Below the pieces are notes generated by a model. The model saw nothing but the letters and a program-made list of their open reading frames with translations. It made no database searches and was not told where the DNA came from. A DNA stretch of 64,000 nucleotides, taken from Agelas oroides (Eukaryota; Porifera; Demospongiae; Agelasida; Agelasidae). Below are positions 11,301-21,481 of this stretch, in pieces. Each line of letters starts with the position of its first letter. The stretch's first letter is position 1. Location: contig OX422205.1 in assembly GCA_949130485.1 (NCBI GenBank), positions 6,618,235-6,682,234 on the forward strand. The letters run 5' to 3'. The position numbers and the translations under genes were made by a program.

Positions 11301-14300
11301 AGTCAGGTGGGCTAGCCTGGTTCCCAGGCCTCTTCTTGTTTGTAGTATGAAAAGTTTAAAGGTTGTACCTCTGAGAAGGTCTACCACCTAGAGATGGGTG
11401 TCTTATCTTCCTCCACTCTCACTCATTCACATGCATCCTTTCACACCCTCCCCACAAACACACATTGCTGCGTAGCCTCTGCACAGTGGATGGGGTGGCC
11501 CTGGAGGGACCTCTGATATGTGACGTGGCCATTATTGAACAGGCGCAGAACTTCACCATGAGCCCCATGGTCCCCAACACCTCCCTAGGATTTGACATTG
11601 AGAAGGTACTTGAAGCAGTCAACATTATGTGCACACATGCTTCTCTTGAAACTATTAAACTTGAGCGAGGACACACACACACACACACACACATGCACAC
11701 ACACACACACACACACAGGTCTGTTTTGAGGGCAATGAGGACCTCCAGAGAGCCTTCAATGGCTCGTTCTACAGGCCAGGGATGGGTGGTGAGAATGGTA
11801 GCGACTGGACTGCCCGGCCCACTTGTATCATTGGTATCCCGGGCATCACCAGTACACAAACCATTGTGGGTATGTGACCAATGTCTCCTGCTACACCAGA
11901 CATGTTTCTACACCGCATATATCATCCTCCCCCCTCCTGCCCCCTCCTCCCACTTCTCCCTCCCTCCTCCCCTCTCCTCCCACCTCCTCCCCCTCCTCCC
12001 CCTCCTCCCCTCCTCCTCCTCCCCCTCCTACAGAGAACACACCTGCCAACTACCTGGAGCAGGGTGAAGTGAAGCCGGGACAGCAGGGAGAGGGCACTCA
12101 GATACAGGCCGAGATCACCTCCACCTTTTTTGTACTCATTGGAATCTTCTTCCCCTCTGTCACTGGTGAGAGGGTGTTGGGGGTGGGGGGGAGGAGGAGT
12201 GGGGAAGTGGAGGAATATTATGCTTGTACATCTAACGGAGTTTCTCTCTGATGTATATGCAGGCATCATGGCTGGTTCAAATCGCTCCGGGGACCTGAAG
12301 GATGCACAGAAGTCCATTCCTATAGGAACAATTGCTGCCATCATTACCACCAGCCTTATATGTATCCTCCCAGTGCACACACCTTCTCCCTCCCCTCCCA
12401 CACACATGCAACCCTTCCTCTAAGATGTTTTCTTGACTCTGTTGCAAGATTTTACATGTGTTCTGTTCTTTGGAGGCACTATCAAAGGATTCCTACTCAG
12501 AGACCAGTAAGTAGCTCGTAGTGCAGCTGTGGGGAGAAGTGGGGGGGGGGGGAGGAGGGAGGAGTGGGGAGGGAGGAGTGTGGGGAGGGAGGAGTGTGGG
12601 GAGGAGGAGTGGGGTGGGGGAGGAAGGAATTGGGGTGGGGTGGCTGGTCATGTGTGCAAGTCTTCTCCTCCAGGTTGGGTTACACCCAGGGACTGACCGT
12701 CTCACTGTTAGCGTGGCCTTCACTGTGGATTATTCTTATTGGAGCCCTCCTCTCCACCATCGGTGCTGGCCTGCAATCCCTGACCGGGTGAGCACAGGAG
12801 GAAGTCTGTGTGACATTTAATGGCAGCACAACAATGTTATCAGTAGCTCCCTCTGTTCATCTCTTCCCTCCCTCCCTCCCTCCCTCCCTCCCTCCCTCCC
12901 TCCTTCCTTCCAGTGCTCCACGGCTCCTACAGGCCATTGCCAATGACAATCTGATTTCCTTCCTACGATTCTTCAAGAGAACTGGGCTCAACGGGGAGCC
13001 CAGCTATGCCCTCATTCTGACTGCCCTCCTTGCTGAGTGTGGAGTGCTCATAGCATCTCTTGACCTTGTAGCCCCCATCCTTACCATGTGAGTGAGTGTG
13101 TGTGTGTGTATGTGTGTGTGTGTGAGACATGATCTCAACCCCTCACACACACACTCTCTCCTCCCTCCTCCCTCCCCCTCACAGGTTCTTCCTGATGTGC
13201 TACATGGGTGTGAACTTTGCGTGCACGCTGCAGTCTCTGCTGAAGGCTCCCAACTGGCGCCCGAGGTTCCGCTACTACCACTGGACCACCTCTCTGCTGG
13301 GCGCCCTGCTCTGCCTCACCATCATGTTCCTCACCAGCTGGTACTATGCCCTCGTTGCCATCGCCATTGCAGTCATCGTGTACAAGTACATTGAATACAG
13401 AGGGTGAGTGTAACACAGCATGATAGACCTCCATGTGCAGTGGCTTGTATCTCTGGCTTTCCTCCCCTTTCCTCTCCTCTCTCCTCTCCCTCCTTCTCCC
13501 TTCCCTCTCTCTTCTCCCTCTCTCCCTCCCTCTAGTGCCGAGAAGGAGTGGGGTGATGGTGTGCGTGGTCTGAGCCTACAGGCAGCCCGGTACAGCCTGC
13601 TGAGGCTGGAGGAGTCTCCCCCGCACACCAAGAACTGGAGGCCACAGGTCCTGGTGCTGTGCAAGCTGGACCAGAACCTCATCCCCTCCCACCCCAAACT
13701 CCTCAGCTTCACCAGCCAGCTCAAAGCAGGTAGACTCAGAGGTCACGGGAATTACAATCTCTTAAAAGGATAACCCTTCTTCTCACTCATTCCACATTTC
13801 CTTCATCGTCCCTTCACCGTCCTCCCCCCCCCCCCTTCTCCCTACCATGCAGGCAAGGGTCTGGTGATGATCTACTCTGTGCTGGAGGGAAAATTTACAG
13901 AGAACGTGGCGGAGGTGATAGCAGCCAAGCAGAGTCTGAAGAAGTTTGCAGAGGACAACAAGATTAAGGGATTCTGTAAAGTGTTGGCAGCTCACACAGT
14001 CGTGGACGGACTCTCTCTCATGTGAGTAGCTCTCACGGGAGGGCCTCCTGGTCTCACGGGAGGGCTTCCTGCTCTGTGCTGTCATGAATGTCTGTTTCTT
14101 GTCCAGCATCCAGGGAGCTGGTCTCGGAGGCATGCGGCACAACACTGTCGTCATTGCCTGGCCAGACAGCTGGCGAAAGACTACCTCCTGGAGTGTGTTC
14201 ATAGGTAAGAAGGTGTACTCAAAAGAATCGAATGACTCCGTATTCTCCAATAATCTCACAATGTTCTCCTACACAGAGGCGATTCGTGTTGCTACAAGTA

Positions 14301-16029
14301 GAGAGCTAGCTGTTTTGGTGCCCAAGGGTATCAACTGGTACCCTAGTAATGTGGACCGGATGAAGGGAAACATTGACGTCTGGTGGGTGGTGCACGACGG
14401 GGGTCTGCTCATGCTCCTCCCCTTTCTCCTGCGGCAGCACAAAGTCTGGCGGAGCTGCCATCTTCGCATCTTCACCGTAGCACGTATCCTCTTCACTGAC
14501 ACTGTGTACTTGTTTTGTAGTTGGATGGCAGTTTGTGGGTGGGAAGGTACATTATAAGCTTGCCCTCAAGTTATTGTTGTGTCTGGCTGCTTGGCTTGCA
14601 TGAGAAAAATAAGCTGGTGTAGTTGGCACAGATGTGTTATGTAGCTGACCAGCTGAATACCTTGTGGTATGTGGTGGAGGAGCCCTTGACACAGCCTGCA
14701 GAGGTGGAGGACAACAGCATCCAGATGAAGAAGGACCTTGCCATGTTCCTCTACCAGCTCAGGATCCCCGCTGAGGTGGACGTCATTGAAATGGTACGTT
14801 AGAGTCAGTTGTGTGTGTGTGAAACTGATACTTGTTATATTGCCCCTCCCCCTCTCCTCCCCCTCTCCTCCTCCCTCCCCCCCCTCCTCCCCACACACAC
14901 ACACTCCCCCCTCCTCCCCCTCCACACACACTCAGCCTGATAATGACATCTCGGCATATACTTATGAGCGGACACTCATCATGGAGCAACGCAATGAAAT
15001 GTTAAAGCAAATGCGGCTTACACAGAGGGAGAGACGGGGAGAAGTCCAACATATCCTCTCCCGCTCCTTTAGCAGGAGGCGTATGCTGTCCACAGAGTCC
15101 CCTCCTAGGGAGATCTCCATCCCTGTACCCCAGTCACAGCTACTCCAGCCTCCCACTCGTTCCCACTCCAATCCAGGCCCCAACCTAGCCTCTAATGTGA
15201 CTCGACCCCCTGATACCATCTCAGTTGGAGAACTGTCCATTGAACCTCGTGTCATTGGCCTCCCACAAGTGGGTGTGGGTAGCCCAGGGACAGAAGGGAG
15301 AGACAAGCTGACAGCAGAGGAGGAGGACATCCCACCAGTCGTCTCCAGACAGAGGAGAGACAGTAGCAGCAGTTCGGACAGCAGCTGTCCGGAGGCATTG
15401 TCAGTCCGCACACCACTGCTTGATGAACAACTAGGAGCCGTGAGTCCACCCATCATCCCTCGTCCCAGCTCCCTGAAGAGATATGATGATATATTTAGAG
15501 GAGGCAGTGAGGAGGAAATACCTCTGGGTGGGACCGCAGACACACTCGTCTCACAACCGTGAGCATCCTTCTCCTAGAAATTTAATCTCTCCCTTCTCTC
15601 TCTCCCCTCCCCTCCCCTCCCCCCTCACTGTTCCTCAGTATTAATGTTCATTGCAAAGTTCCATGCACTCCCTCCACAGGCACGATGATAATGTTCGTCG
15701 GATGAACACCTCAGTCAAGTTGAATGAGTTGATAGTGACAAAGTCCCATGATGCCTCTCTTGTGATTATTAATCTTCCAGGACCCCCAAAGAGAGGAGGG
15801 GATGAGGAGAACTGTATCCTATGAATATACATGATAGTGCTCAGTAGTTGCATGTCTGATAAGTTAAGTTGTGGTTGCTAGGCAACAGTGTAGTGGTGCC
15901 AACTATTGGTCATGTGACATCCCTGACTGGCTTCTAGACATAGAGTTTCTGGATGTGCTCACGGAGGGGCTAGAGAGGGTGCTGATGGTGAGGGGAGGAG
16001 GCAGAGAGGTCATCACCATTTACTCTTGA
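8360..16029 (+). CDS. SLC12A4-7-like (KCC): K-Cl cotransporter, SLC12A4-7 (KCC) type
   Basis: Electroneutral K+/Cl- symporter of the plasma membrane, for cell volume and chloride control. 24 coding exons: 8360-8444, 8694-8797, 9398-9511, 10161-10304, 10453-10507, 10681-10811, 10992-11126, 11215-11306, 11476-11605, 11721-11869, 12034-12165, 12263-12361, 12449-12506, 12674-12787, 12914-13087, 13185-13403, 13536-13729, 13853-14021, 14107-14204, 14277-14483, 14702-14793, 14936-15558, 15680-15813, 15938-16029. First membrane helix: [20 protein letters not shown]. Then [20 protein letters not shown], a large extracellular loop with Cys pairs and N-glycosylation sites (NGS), and [20 protein letters not shown]. 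The cytosolic tail has [20 protein letters not shown] and the invariant end [17 protein letters not shown]. The regulatory Thr context [12 protein letters not shown] (WNK/SPAK-dependent site in KCCs) is present. Exon 22 is a long acidic/Ser-rich insert. Confidence 0.97.
9075..9345. repeat. 33-base tandem repeat in KCC intron 2
   Basis: About eight copies of a 33-base unit beginning CTTGATACTCTAACAGAATG and continuing TGGACAATGACTG. Right-hand copies are more diverged. It lies inside the intron between 8797 and 9398. Confidence 0.9.
9540..10158. repeat. About 620-base pure pyrimidine tract in KCC intron 3
   Basis: Nearly uninterrupted (CCCTCCCCT/CCCTTCCCT)n with almost no purine on the + strand, ending in the acceptor CTCCAG at 10155-10160. 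The tract is the polypyrimidine region of this intron, grown to great length. Such homopurine-homopyrimidine DNA can form triplex (H-DNA) and stall polymerases. Pro/Leu/Ser reading frames across it are artefacts. Confidence 0.97.
11313..11330 (+). mobile_element. Half-end remnant of the TAGCCTCG hairpin family
   Basis: TAGCCTGGTTCCCAGGCC matches the terminus of the hairpin elements at 45415 and 47305. It starts 6 bases after the end of KCC exon 8 (donor GTGGGC). I find no opposite end or target duplication, so this is a partial copy at best. Confidence 0.45.
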
Positions 16030-16201
16030 CCAAACCTGGGACCACTTGGACTATAGCATGATATACATCTACCCATTCTCAAATCACCTCTTAGTTATAT
16101 ATATATATTGCCATATATAGCAATGCATGTGCAGTAATAATGACATGTTGTGATATCTGACGCAATAGAAACACTCAATACTGTTTTCAATACTTTTTGA
16201 T

Positions 16202-17449
16202 CTAGAGTTTCCCAAGCAATGTCTTTGCCTCCTCACGTGCCTGCAGGGGAGGTCAAAGGTCAGATGAAGATGTGCATAGATGCACATTGAACTTGATGAA
16301 CAGCTACCTCTTTGTCATCAGGGACATCTCCCTGGTGGTCTGCAGCCTTCTTGAGCCACTCCCTAGCCTCCTCCTTGTGCCCCAGCTGCATGTGGCACTT
16401 GCCAAGGTACAACCAGTTTGGAACATAGAAATCCGGCTCCGCTAGATAAGGACAGCAACAAGCAATAACCAAGGTCACACATAACAGGTGTTCTGAGCTC
16501 ACCTTTCTCAGCAGCATCAAAATGGGACAGGGCCTAGGGGTAAGTGGTATAAAGAGATCATTCATTTTATAATGTTAGGAGACAGCAGACAGTCACCTCT
16601 TCGTAAGTGGAGGTGGGTGGGGTGGCGAATATCATGCTGGCAGCACGCCTCAAATACCAGGGTACTGATGCAATCTTGAAGCACCTTATGAGGAGACACA
16701 GCATTGCAGCAATCATGCATGGCCCCCTTGTGAAAAAAACAAACAAACAAAAAAAACAGCACACAAAAAAGACGACAAAACGACAACAAAATACCAGCGT
16801 CCAAGAAGGTGCTTTGCAGAAGCATCACTGGGTTTGAGCTCTGCAGCTTTCTAGTGGGCCAGAAGAAAGGGGAAAGGGAGAAGTGCACAATGTTCAAGAT
16901 GTTTCGTTTCTTAGCTCACCAGTAGATGATCCCGAACTTCAAATGACTTTTCGATCCTCTTTTTCTGTCCTTGCAGCTCAGCATACCAGGTTAGAACAAT
17001 CGCTGTCCACTGGGTAATGAGAGGGAAGTGCACTCTCCCTCACATTACTGTAGACCTGGTCTCGCGCGAAACTCTTACACGAGTTCAGCCTGGAGACTAC
17101 GGTGTACCTTTTGGCACAAGAAGTGTTTATCACTGATCTTCAGCGCCCTGTCCGACAGCTCCATGCCACGCGCTGCCATTCGCTCAGCGGCCTTGGGGTC
17201 CGGCGTGATGTGTTTCCCTACGCGGTAGTTGATGCGCATCAGTCTCCACAGCAAGTCTAGCTCTTCCGTCTCTGCATACTGCTCCAGGTACTCCAACGCT
17301 TCGTGCCATTTTCTGTCTTCATACAGCTTGTCTGCATGCTGCACGATAGCGTGCACATCTCCAGCCTCCGTCTCTCCTAAAGTGGGACAATAAAATGGTG
17401 CTAAATGATCTCTTAACCACCTCTCGACAGCCGTACCTGCATCAGCCAT
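16202..17449 (-). CDS. RMDN-like: Regulator of microtubule dynamics-type TPR protein (RMDN/FAM82)
   Basis: Eight coding exons: 17449-17437, 17376-17108, 17009-16920, 16850-16795, 16684-16597, 16533-16503, 16441-16308, 16240-16202. The protein begins MADAGETEAGDVHAIVQHAD and is a small helical TPR-like protein. Family-typical stretches are KLYEDRKWHEALEYLEQYAE, LDLLWRLMRINYRVGKHITP, RRAASMIFATPPTSTYEE and PDFYVPNWLYLGKCHMQLGH. It ends EEAKTLLGKL. RMDN proteins associate with microtubules, mitochondria or ER contact sites. This one lacks an obvious N-terminal membrane anchor, so it looks most like RMDN1. The first coding exon is only 13 bases. Its start codon is 89 bases from that of MsrB on the other strand, and its stop is 172 bases from the KCC stop. 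Confidence 0.92.
17051..17099 (-). mobile_element. Possible short hairpin relic in RMDN intron 2
   Basis: Imperfect inverted repeat TAGTCTCCAGGCTGAACTC ... arm beginning TAGACCTGG on the other strand. It is a diverged relative of the TAGCCTCG family, 8 bases after the 5' splice site of RMDN exon 2. No target duplication is seen, so membership is tentative. Confidence 0.3.
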
Positions 17450-17538
17450 AACTTCACATATTAATCGCAAATACTGCAGCCACGCCCATCCAAATTATCT
17501 TTGGCGCATTGTGAGGTCGCATCCTTGTAGGCAGGAAC
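17450..17538. promoter_or_regulatory. Bidirectional promoter, RMDN / MsrB
   Basis: Only 89 bases separate the RMDN ATG (17449, -) from the first MsrB ATG (17539, +). Both 5' UTRs and both core promoters must share or overlap here. I see no TATA box. Confidence 0.6.
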
Positions 17539-18210
17539 ATGCTACCTGTATTACGTTGCAGCCGACGACTTGCTCCAGCTCTGCCCCTGCTTCTCCGACT
17601 CAGCATCGCGTCCGCCACCATGGGAAACCAAGCCAGTGCGAAGGGAAGCGACCCGGTGTACAACGTGAAAGACGCCCCACAACCCAAGGTGAGCAAGAGA
17701 GAACAGATAGGTGGTGAGTGTCCGCCGTCTGTCATCGATCCATCCATTCATTAGGTTGCGTTTCCAGAGGAGGAGCTTCATTCTCGACTGACCTCAGAGC
17801 AGTATAGAGTCACGCAGCTCAAGGGCACGGAGAGACCGTTCACAGGAGAACATCTGGAAGTGACAGAGGATGGGGTGTTTAGGTGTGTGGTTTGTGGAAA
17901 CGAACTGTTCAAGACGGACAAGAAGTTTGAGTCGGGCACTGGGTGGCCTTCTTTCTCTGATGTGGCCAAGAGGGGTAATGTTGTTCAGATTGTGGATGAC
18001 AGTCACGGGATGGTGCGGACCGAGGTGGTCTGTGGCAACTGTGGGGCCCACTTGGGTCATGTCTTTGACGATGGTCCACGGGAGGATACAGGACTGCGCT
18101 ACTGCATCAACTCGGCTTCCCTCAAGTTTGACCCAGAGAAGGGAGGAGCCTCAGGCAGCACCAAGGAGGAGGAGGAGGAGGAGGGAGCAGGAACCAAATC
18201 AGAACTGTAA
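17539..18210 (+). CDS. msrB: Methionine-R-sulfoxide reductase B
   Basis: Reduces free or protein-bound methionine-R-sulfoxide. Two exons: 17539-17688 and 17755-18210. The catalytic core shows the zinc Cys pairs CVVCGNEL and CGNCGAHLGHVF, the substrate loop GTGWPSF and the catalytic Cys in RYCINSASL. Two starts are possible. The ATG at 17539 adds 27 residues with a hydrophobic stretch (LAPALPLLLRLSIASA) that could be a signal or mitochondrial peptide. The ATG at 17620 lies in a near-perfect context (GCCACCATGGG) and gives MGNQASAKGS, a good N-myristoylation motif (Gly2, Ser6). After the domain comes an acidic tail ending GTKSEL, where KSEL resembles an ER-retrieval signal (animal MSRB3A ends KAEL). 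It shares an 89-base promoter gap with RMDN. Confidence 0.95.
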
Positions 18211-18574
18211 CCGCCCTCAGCTCAGTGTGAGACTATACACAATCTATGATTTATGCTTCTTTTTACATTTGTCAGATGTGACATTTATAATATATGAGTG
18301 TTGATATACATTTTTTATTTTACTATATATATTTAAACACACTATATATATATCAGGATTGCATGAGCTGTTCTAGAACCTGTGCCTCCTTGGGGAGCCG
18401 TCCAATCAGACCCAAGAATGATAAAAACTTCACTGTACACCAGATGCGGAGTGACCAGTACCTGCATGAAACCATACAAGTTGTTACTGTTGGAGATCAA
18501 TAGCCTCCTTCCCCAGGCCTGAGGAGGAGGAGGAAGGGTTATCCCTCCTCCTCTCTGGCCTGGAGAGACAAGCC
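18211..18574. other. Tail-to-tail gap, MsrB / ADCK5
   Basis: AT-rich 3' UTR sequence (18230-18360 has many TATATA runs). An alternative last ADCK5 exon could lie here: the tail reads AAT then GTAAGG on the minus strand, and a strong acceptor (CCTCCTCCTCAG) lies about 50 bases further. Joining them would give a few more residues (MPGEGGY) and a stop near 18503. Confidence 0.5.
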
Positions 18575-21290
18575 TTACATTAGATTCAAGTCAAATACAG
18601 TTGCCTCTGCCCAGGAGCTGATACGAGCCTTGAGAGTCCAGGATTTGGGATTAGTAGACACACTGGCACCCTTGATAGCACTACAAGCAATGGTAGAGAC
18701 GGTATCCTGCAGTCAGACCTAACGTCTCCGGTTTGCTCTCACCTTCTTGCCATGATATTGAACCTGTTGACAGGTGTCCCCAACTCCCTGTTCACTGAGC
18801 GCACTATATTAATGTTCCTGCACACAGAGACAGGGGTGGTTAATTGTGGAGGACAATGGGAGGGAAAGGACACATCAGACCTGATTATCAGCAGCATGGA
18901 AGTGGGAAGGGCTCTTAGAATTTCAACTACTTCATCAAACTTCACAAAGGTCCCCTTCACAGCTTTCCAGTCTTCTCGCGTCATTTGTGAGGAGGAGATG
19001 CCGAACAATCTGCGATGGGACTGCAGTGTTCGACCGGTCAGTATCACTGCAAACAGCTCATACTCTGAGGAAGAGAGACCACACCCCCTCACACTAACAT
19101 GCAGTGGAAGCCTACACAGTTCCACAAGTACCTTTCACACCCAGCTTCATGCACTCTCTCTCCAAAGTTGGAACGTCATGGAGAATAATGGACTTCCAAA
19201 TTGTGCACAAACTTAATCTTGTCCTGTGAATAGTTTGAATAAAAGAACTGAAAGCAGGAGTTGGCAAAGGGCAACATTGCTCCTAGCCCCCCCTCACAAG
19301 CCAGGGAGCAAGGCTGCTAATTGCTCCCAGCCCCCCCTCACAAGCCAGAGAGCAAGGCTGCTAATTGCTCCCAGCCCCCCTCACAAGCCTGGGCTGCTAC
19401 TGAGGTACCCACTTTTCTTGTAGGGGCATGTAAAGCCCATGGTCAAGTAGGACTATCTCTGCCCCTCCAAGTGGAGAGGGTCGCACCAGCACATTGCCAG
19501 GGTGAGGGTCAGCATGGACAAACCCTGTGTGGAAGATTTGGTAGCTGAACACAGTGATCACTTTGTGAGCTACCTGAGGGAGGGGATGAATAAGAATGCA
19601 GAGGAGGTAGAGGGGGAGAGAGAGAGAGGAGGAGGGGGGTGCGGCTCACATCAGTACAGCAAAGTCCCATTCCTTCAATGGCTTTGCGGTCGGTTGCTTT
19701 GCATCCATTTATCCACTCTGCTGTCAACACCCTCTGGAGGAAAACAAGTCACTAGTCTCCTTTTTGGCTCACAGCTCGCACAGCTCAATAAAGTTTGCCT
19801 GCACCTTGCTTGTGAGCCCCCAGTCCACCTTAGGCACATAGACATAGGGGAGGTGCCGCAAGTCTCGTGCGCACTGCTCCAGATTGTGCCCCTCATGCTC
19901 AAAGTCCAGCTCTTCTGCCAATGTACCCTTCAACTCCTGAATAATACCATATTTGGTAATCATAACAGCTCTCATCTCACCTACCCACACACCCTCCACA
20001 CGTACGTCCAACACCCAGGCTAGGGTGAATCTGGGGTGCATGTAGGCCACGGTTCTCAGTAGCAGTTTGAGAGTCCAGATGTCTCCGTCATACCGGTCAC
20101 GCAGGTCTATGTACTGGGCCTGCAGACAAAGGGGCATCATACAACCATCTCAGGCCCTCAGTGCCACGCCCACCTTCACAGCCACCTCCTTGTTGTCATG
20201 TGTAGTAGCCTTGAACACTTGGGCCAGACTGGCTGCTGCAACCGGCTCTGGAGAAAAACTCTTGAAGAGCTGCTCAGGAGTGTTCCCCAAGTCTTCCATG
20301 AACAAGATGTCCAACTGAATCACACAGCACAAAGAAGGGGGTGAAGAGGGTGAAGGGGGTGAAGGGGGTGAAGGGGTGAAGGGGGTGAAATTAGGAGAAC
20401 CACATGAAAATCTACCTCTCTGTACTCTCTTGCAAGTGCCTGTAGGGACAAGAAAGGTGTGTCACCACTAAAGGTAGCTGTCTGCAGGAGGCACCAACAC
20501 ACCATGTCCTGCAGGGTCTTCAGAGTGTCAATGTATTCTCGAGGTAGCACCTGGTTGAAGGAGCCCAGGCCCTGCCCCAGTTTGATGTACAGCCCTCCAT
20601 TCTTCAGTGCCCCAGCCACAATTCTGTCTGCCGCACGCTGGTGGCAGGGGTGGATGCTAGCAGTGTACTCAGGGCTGTCCTGAAGAAAGGAACTTTATCA
20701 TCACACGAGTAGTGATTCCACCCCTATTAGTTGCATGATACCTGCCAAGTTCCAAGGCACTACCATGCCAACATTTGATGTACACATGTTATGCACCGAT
20801 GTAACCATGCAACAGTTGAATAGGAGCTACAATACAGCAAAGGCCTCCCCTTCCTCCTGTCCCTGAGGTTTTGATCACTACCAGTGTGTGCATGTAAGTC
20901 ATAAAAAATAGCTACCTCCTCCAGTCCCCTTAATGTCCACCAGTAGTCTAGAGAGATGGTCAGCCCGACCCACAGGGACCTGAGATGGAAATGAAATGTT
21001 TGTATAAATGTGATGGAAATAATTATCATAATTTTTTGTTGAAAGTACCTGAAAAATCTGACCACTCCCTCGGCTCCAACTCGTACTTTCCTCCTCTGCA
21101 TAAAGTCGGCCCGCCAGTATTTATATCCTGCGCCCGCCGCCCCCAGTGCGACGAGACCCCCCGTCAGGCGTAGCCATGGCCGCCCCCTGCGTCTCCGCGG
21201 AGCCGGGGCTCTCGAGGTACCAGTACAGAACCTGCGGCTTGCTACAGGCGATCGAGAGCACACACGGACTACCTGTTGCATTGTATACAT
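18575..21290 (-). CDS. ADCK5: AarF/ABC1-domain atypical kinase, ADCK5 type
   Basis: UbiB-family atypical kinase, expected in mitochondria. 13 exons: 21290-21049, 20979-20916, 20679-20503, 20439-20416, 20314-20174, 20119-20006, 19936-19805, 19733-19650, 19573-19413, 19223-19132, 19064-18881, 18817-18743, 18680-18575. The N-terminus is Arg-rich with few acids (mitochondrial-type), then one hydrophobic segment GGLVALGAAGAGYKYW. Family hallmarks are KLGQGLGSFNQVLPREYIDT (KxGQ motif), VAAASLAQVFKA (Ala-rich loop), QYIDLRDRYDGDIWTLKLLL, HADPHPGN (catalytic loop) and VLLDHGLY (metal-binding Asp). The late segment RNINIVRSVNRELGTPVNRF matches ADCK5 rather than ADCK1/2/3. Exon 4 is only 24 bases. One short extra 3' exon is possible. 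Confidence 0.93.
19275..19400. repeat. About 47-base tandem repeat in ADCK5 intron 9
   Basis: Two and a half copies of a unit beginning CCCCCCTCACAAGCCAGGGA and including GCAAGGCTGCTAATTGCTCC, nearly identical to each other. It lies between exons 19413 and 19223. Confidence 0.85.
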
Positions 21291-21481
21291 CAGACGCGGT
21301 AACCGTATATCATACGATTGTATGTGATCAACGGTATCGTATGATGTTCGCGCGTGCCGTGCGATCTGATTGGTGCATTTGAACGTATATAGTGTAGACG
21401 GTTCACAACACAACCTAGTAATCTGTAGTCTGTGATACATACCGTGACATACATACTGTGTGACATACATCAACCAATCAG

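Noticed and set aside
19226-20023. Plus-strand frames over ADCK5
   Set aside because: Antisense shadows; all conserved kinase motifs and splice phases are on the minus strand.
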